From CAWUKT01 sp963923035 (GTDB lineage Bacteria; Bacteroidota; Bacteroidia; J057; JADKCL01): a stretch of DNA of 41,516 nucleotides. Below the pieces are notes generated by a model that saw nothing but the letters and a program-made list of their open reading frames with translations, made no database searches and was not told the origin of the DNA. Shown here in pieces: positions 41,415 to 41,516 of this stretch (position 1 is the first letter of the stretch; every line of letters begins with the position of its first letter). The stretch covers positions 1-41,516 of the forward strand of contig CAWUKT010000063.1 of the NCBI GenBank assembly GCA_963923035.1, read 5' to 3'. Made by a program: the position numbers and the translations under genes.

Positions 41415-41516
41415 AATGAATGGGTGTTTATTGGTTTAAGAAAATGTAGATGAGTGGGCGGTTTACCCCCTTGCCCAGGGCATGTTCCCCAACTGGGATC
41501 AGCTAGCATTCAGGAC

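Overview
The window looks like a chromosomal segment of a Bacteroidota bacterium, most plausibly Saprospiria or a relative. Evidence: two secreted proteins end in type IX secretion (Por) sorting domains; several intergenic regions carry TAnnTTTG-like -7 elements; Shine-Dalgarno sequences are weak; and lipoprotein, RebB (R-body) and FlgO/TolB-TPR-AraC regulator types common in that phylum are present. Housekeeping DNA is GC-rich (40 of 60 bases in 34081-34140). The block 1060-7260 is strikingly AT-rich (19 G+C of 60 in 5041-5100) and looks imported.

Layout. (1) 31-796: an internally deleted, frameshifted IS5-type element. (2) 1060-6976, minus strand: a five-gene, AT-rich, apparently co-transcribed set encoding a 2-oxoglutarate/Fe(II) dioxygenase, two mutually paralogous four-helix membrane proteins, a TIR-like protein and a nucleoside-phosphorylase-fold (nucleosidase-like) protein. 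This is my best candidate for an undescribed conflict/defence system. (3) 7267-12504: an accessory region with a DUF1016/YhcG PDDEXK nuclease between two copies of a TOTE-type primase-helicase module. One copy is intact (9004-12440); the other is a 0.55-kb deletion scar that joins the start of the first gene to the end of the second. A 19-bp palindrome recurs at both copy ends and twice inside yhcG.

(4) 12639-17387: a giant secreted T9SS protein. (5) 17968-21616: polyphosphate glucokinase, a methyltransferase, and an OmpR-type response regulator with its histidine kinase. (6) 21717-27636: a compact operon of a duplicated SnoaL-like secreted protein, a type III PLP decarboxylase, an acyl carrier protein, an AMP-forming ligase, an alpha/beta hydrolase and an outer-membrane protein. 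The gene set suggests that an amino or carboxylic acid is loaded on a carrier protein, decarboxylated there and released. (7) 27657-30864: a PAS-PAS sigma54 activator, divergent from a thioredoxin-like gene and a lipoprotein gene behind a sigma54-like promoter. (8) 31047-33106: a T9SS esterase, then gene debris (an SDR N-terminus and an 18-unit degenerate 21-bp heptad-coding array).

(9) 33451-36761: katG and an MDR-type oxidoreductase, convergent on a shared terminator. (10) 36863-39628: a FlgO/TolB-TPR-AraC regulator divergent from a LuxR-type response regulator. (11) 39635-41414: a RebB-like R-body gene and a large unknown partner. I saw no tRNA, rRNA or CRISPR array. All family calls were made by eye from motifs, without database searches.
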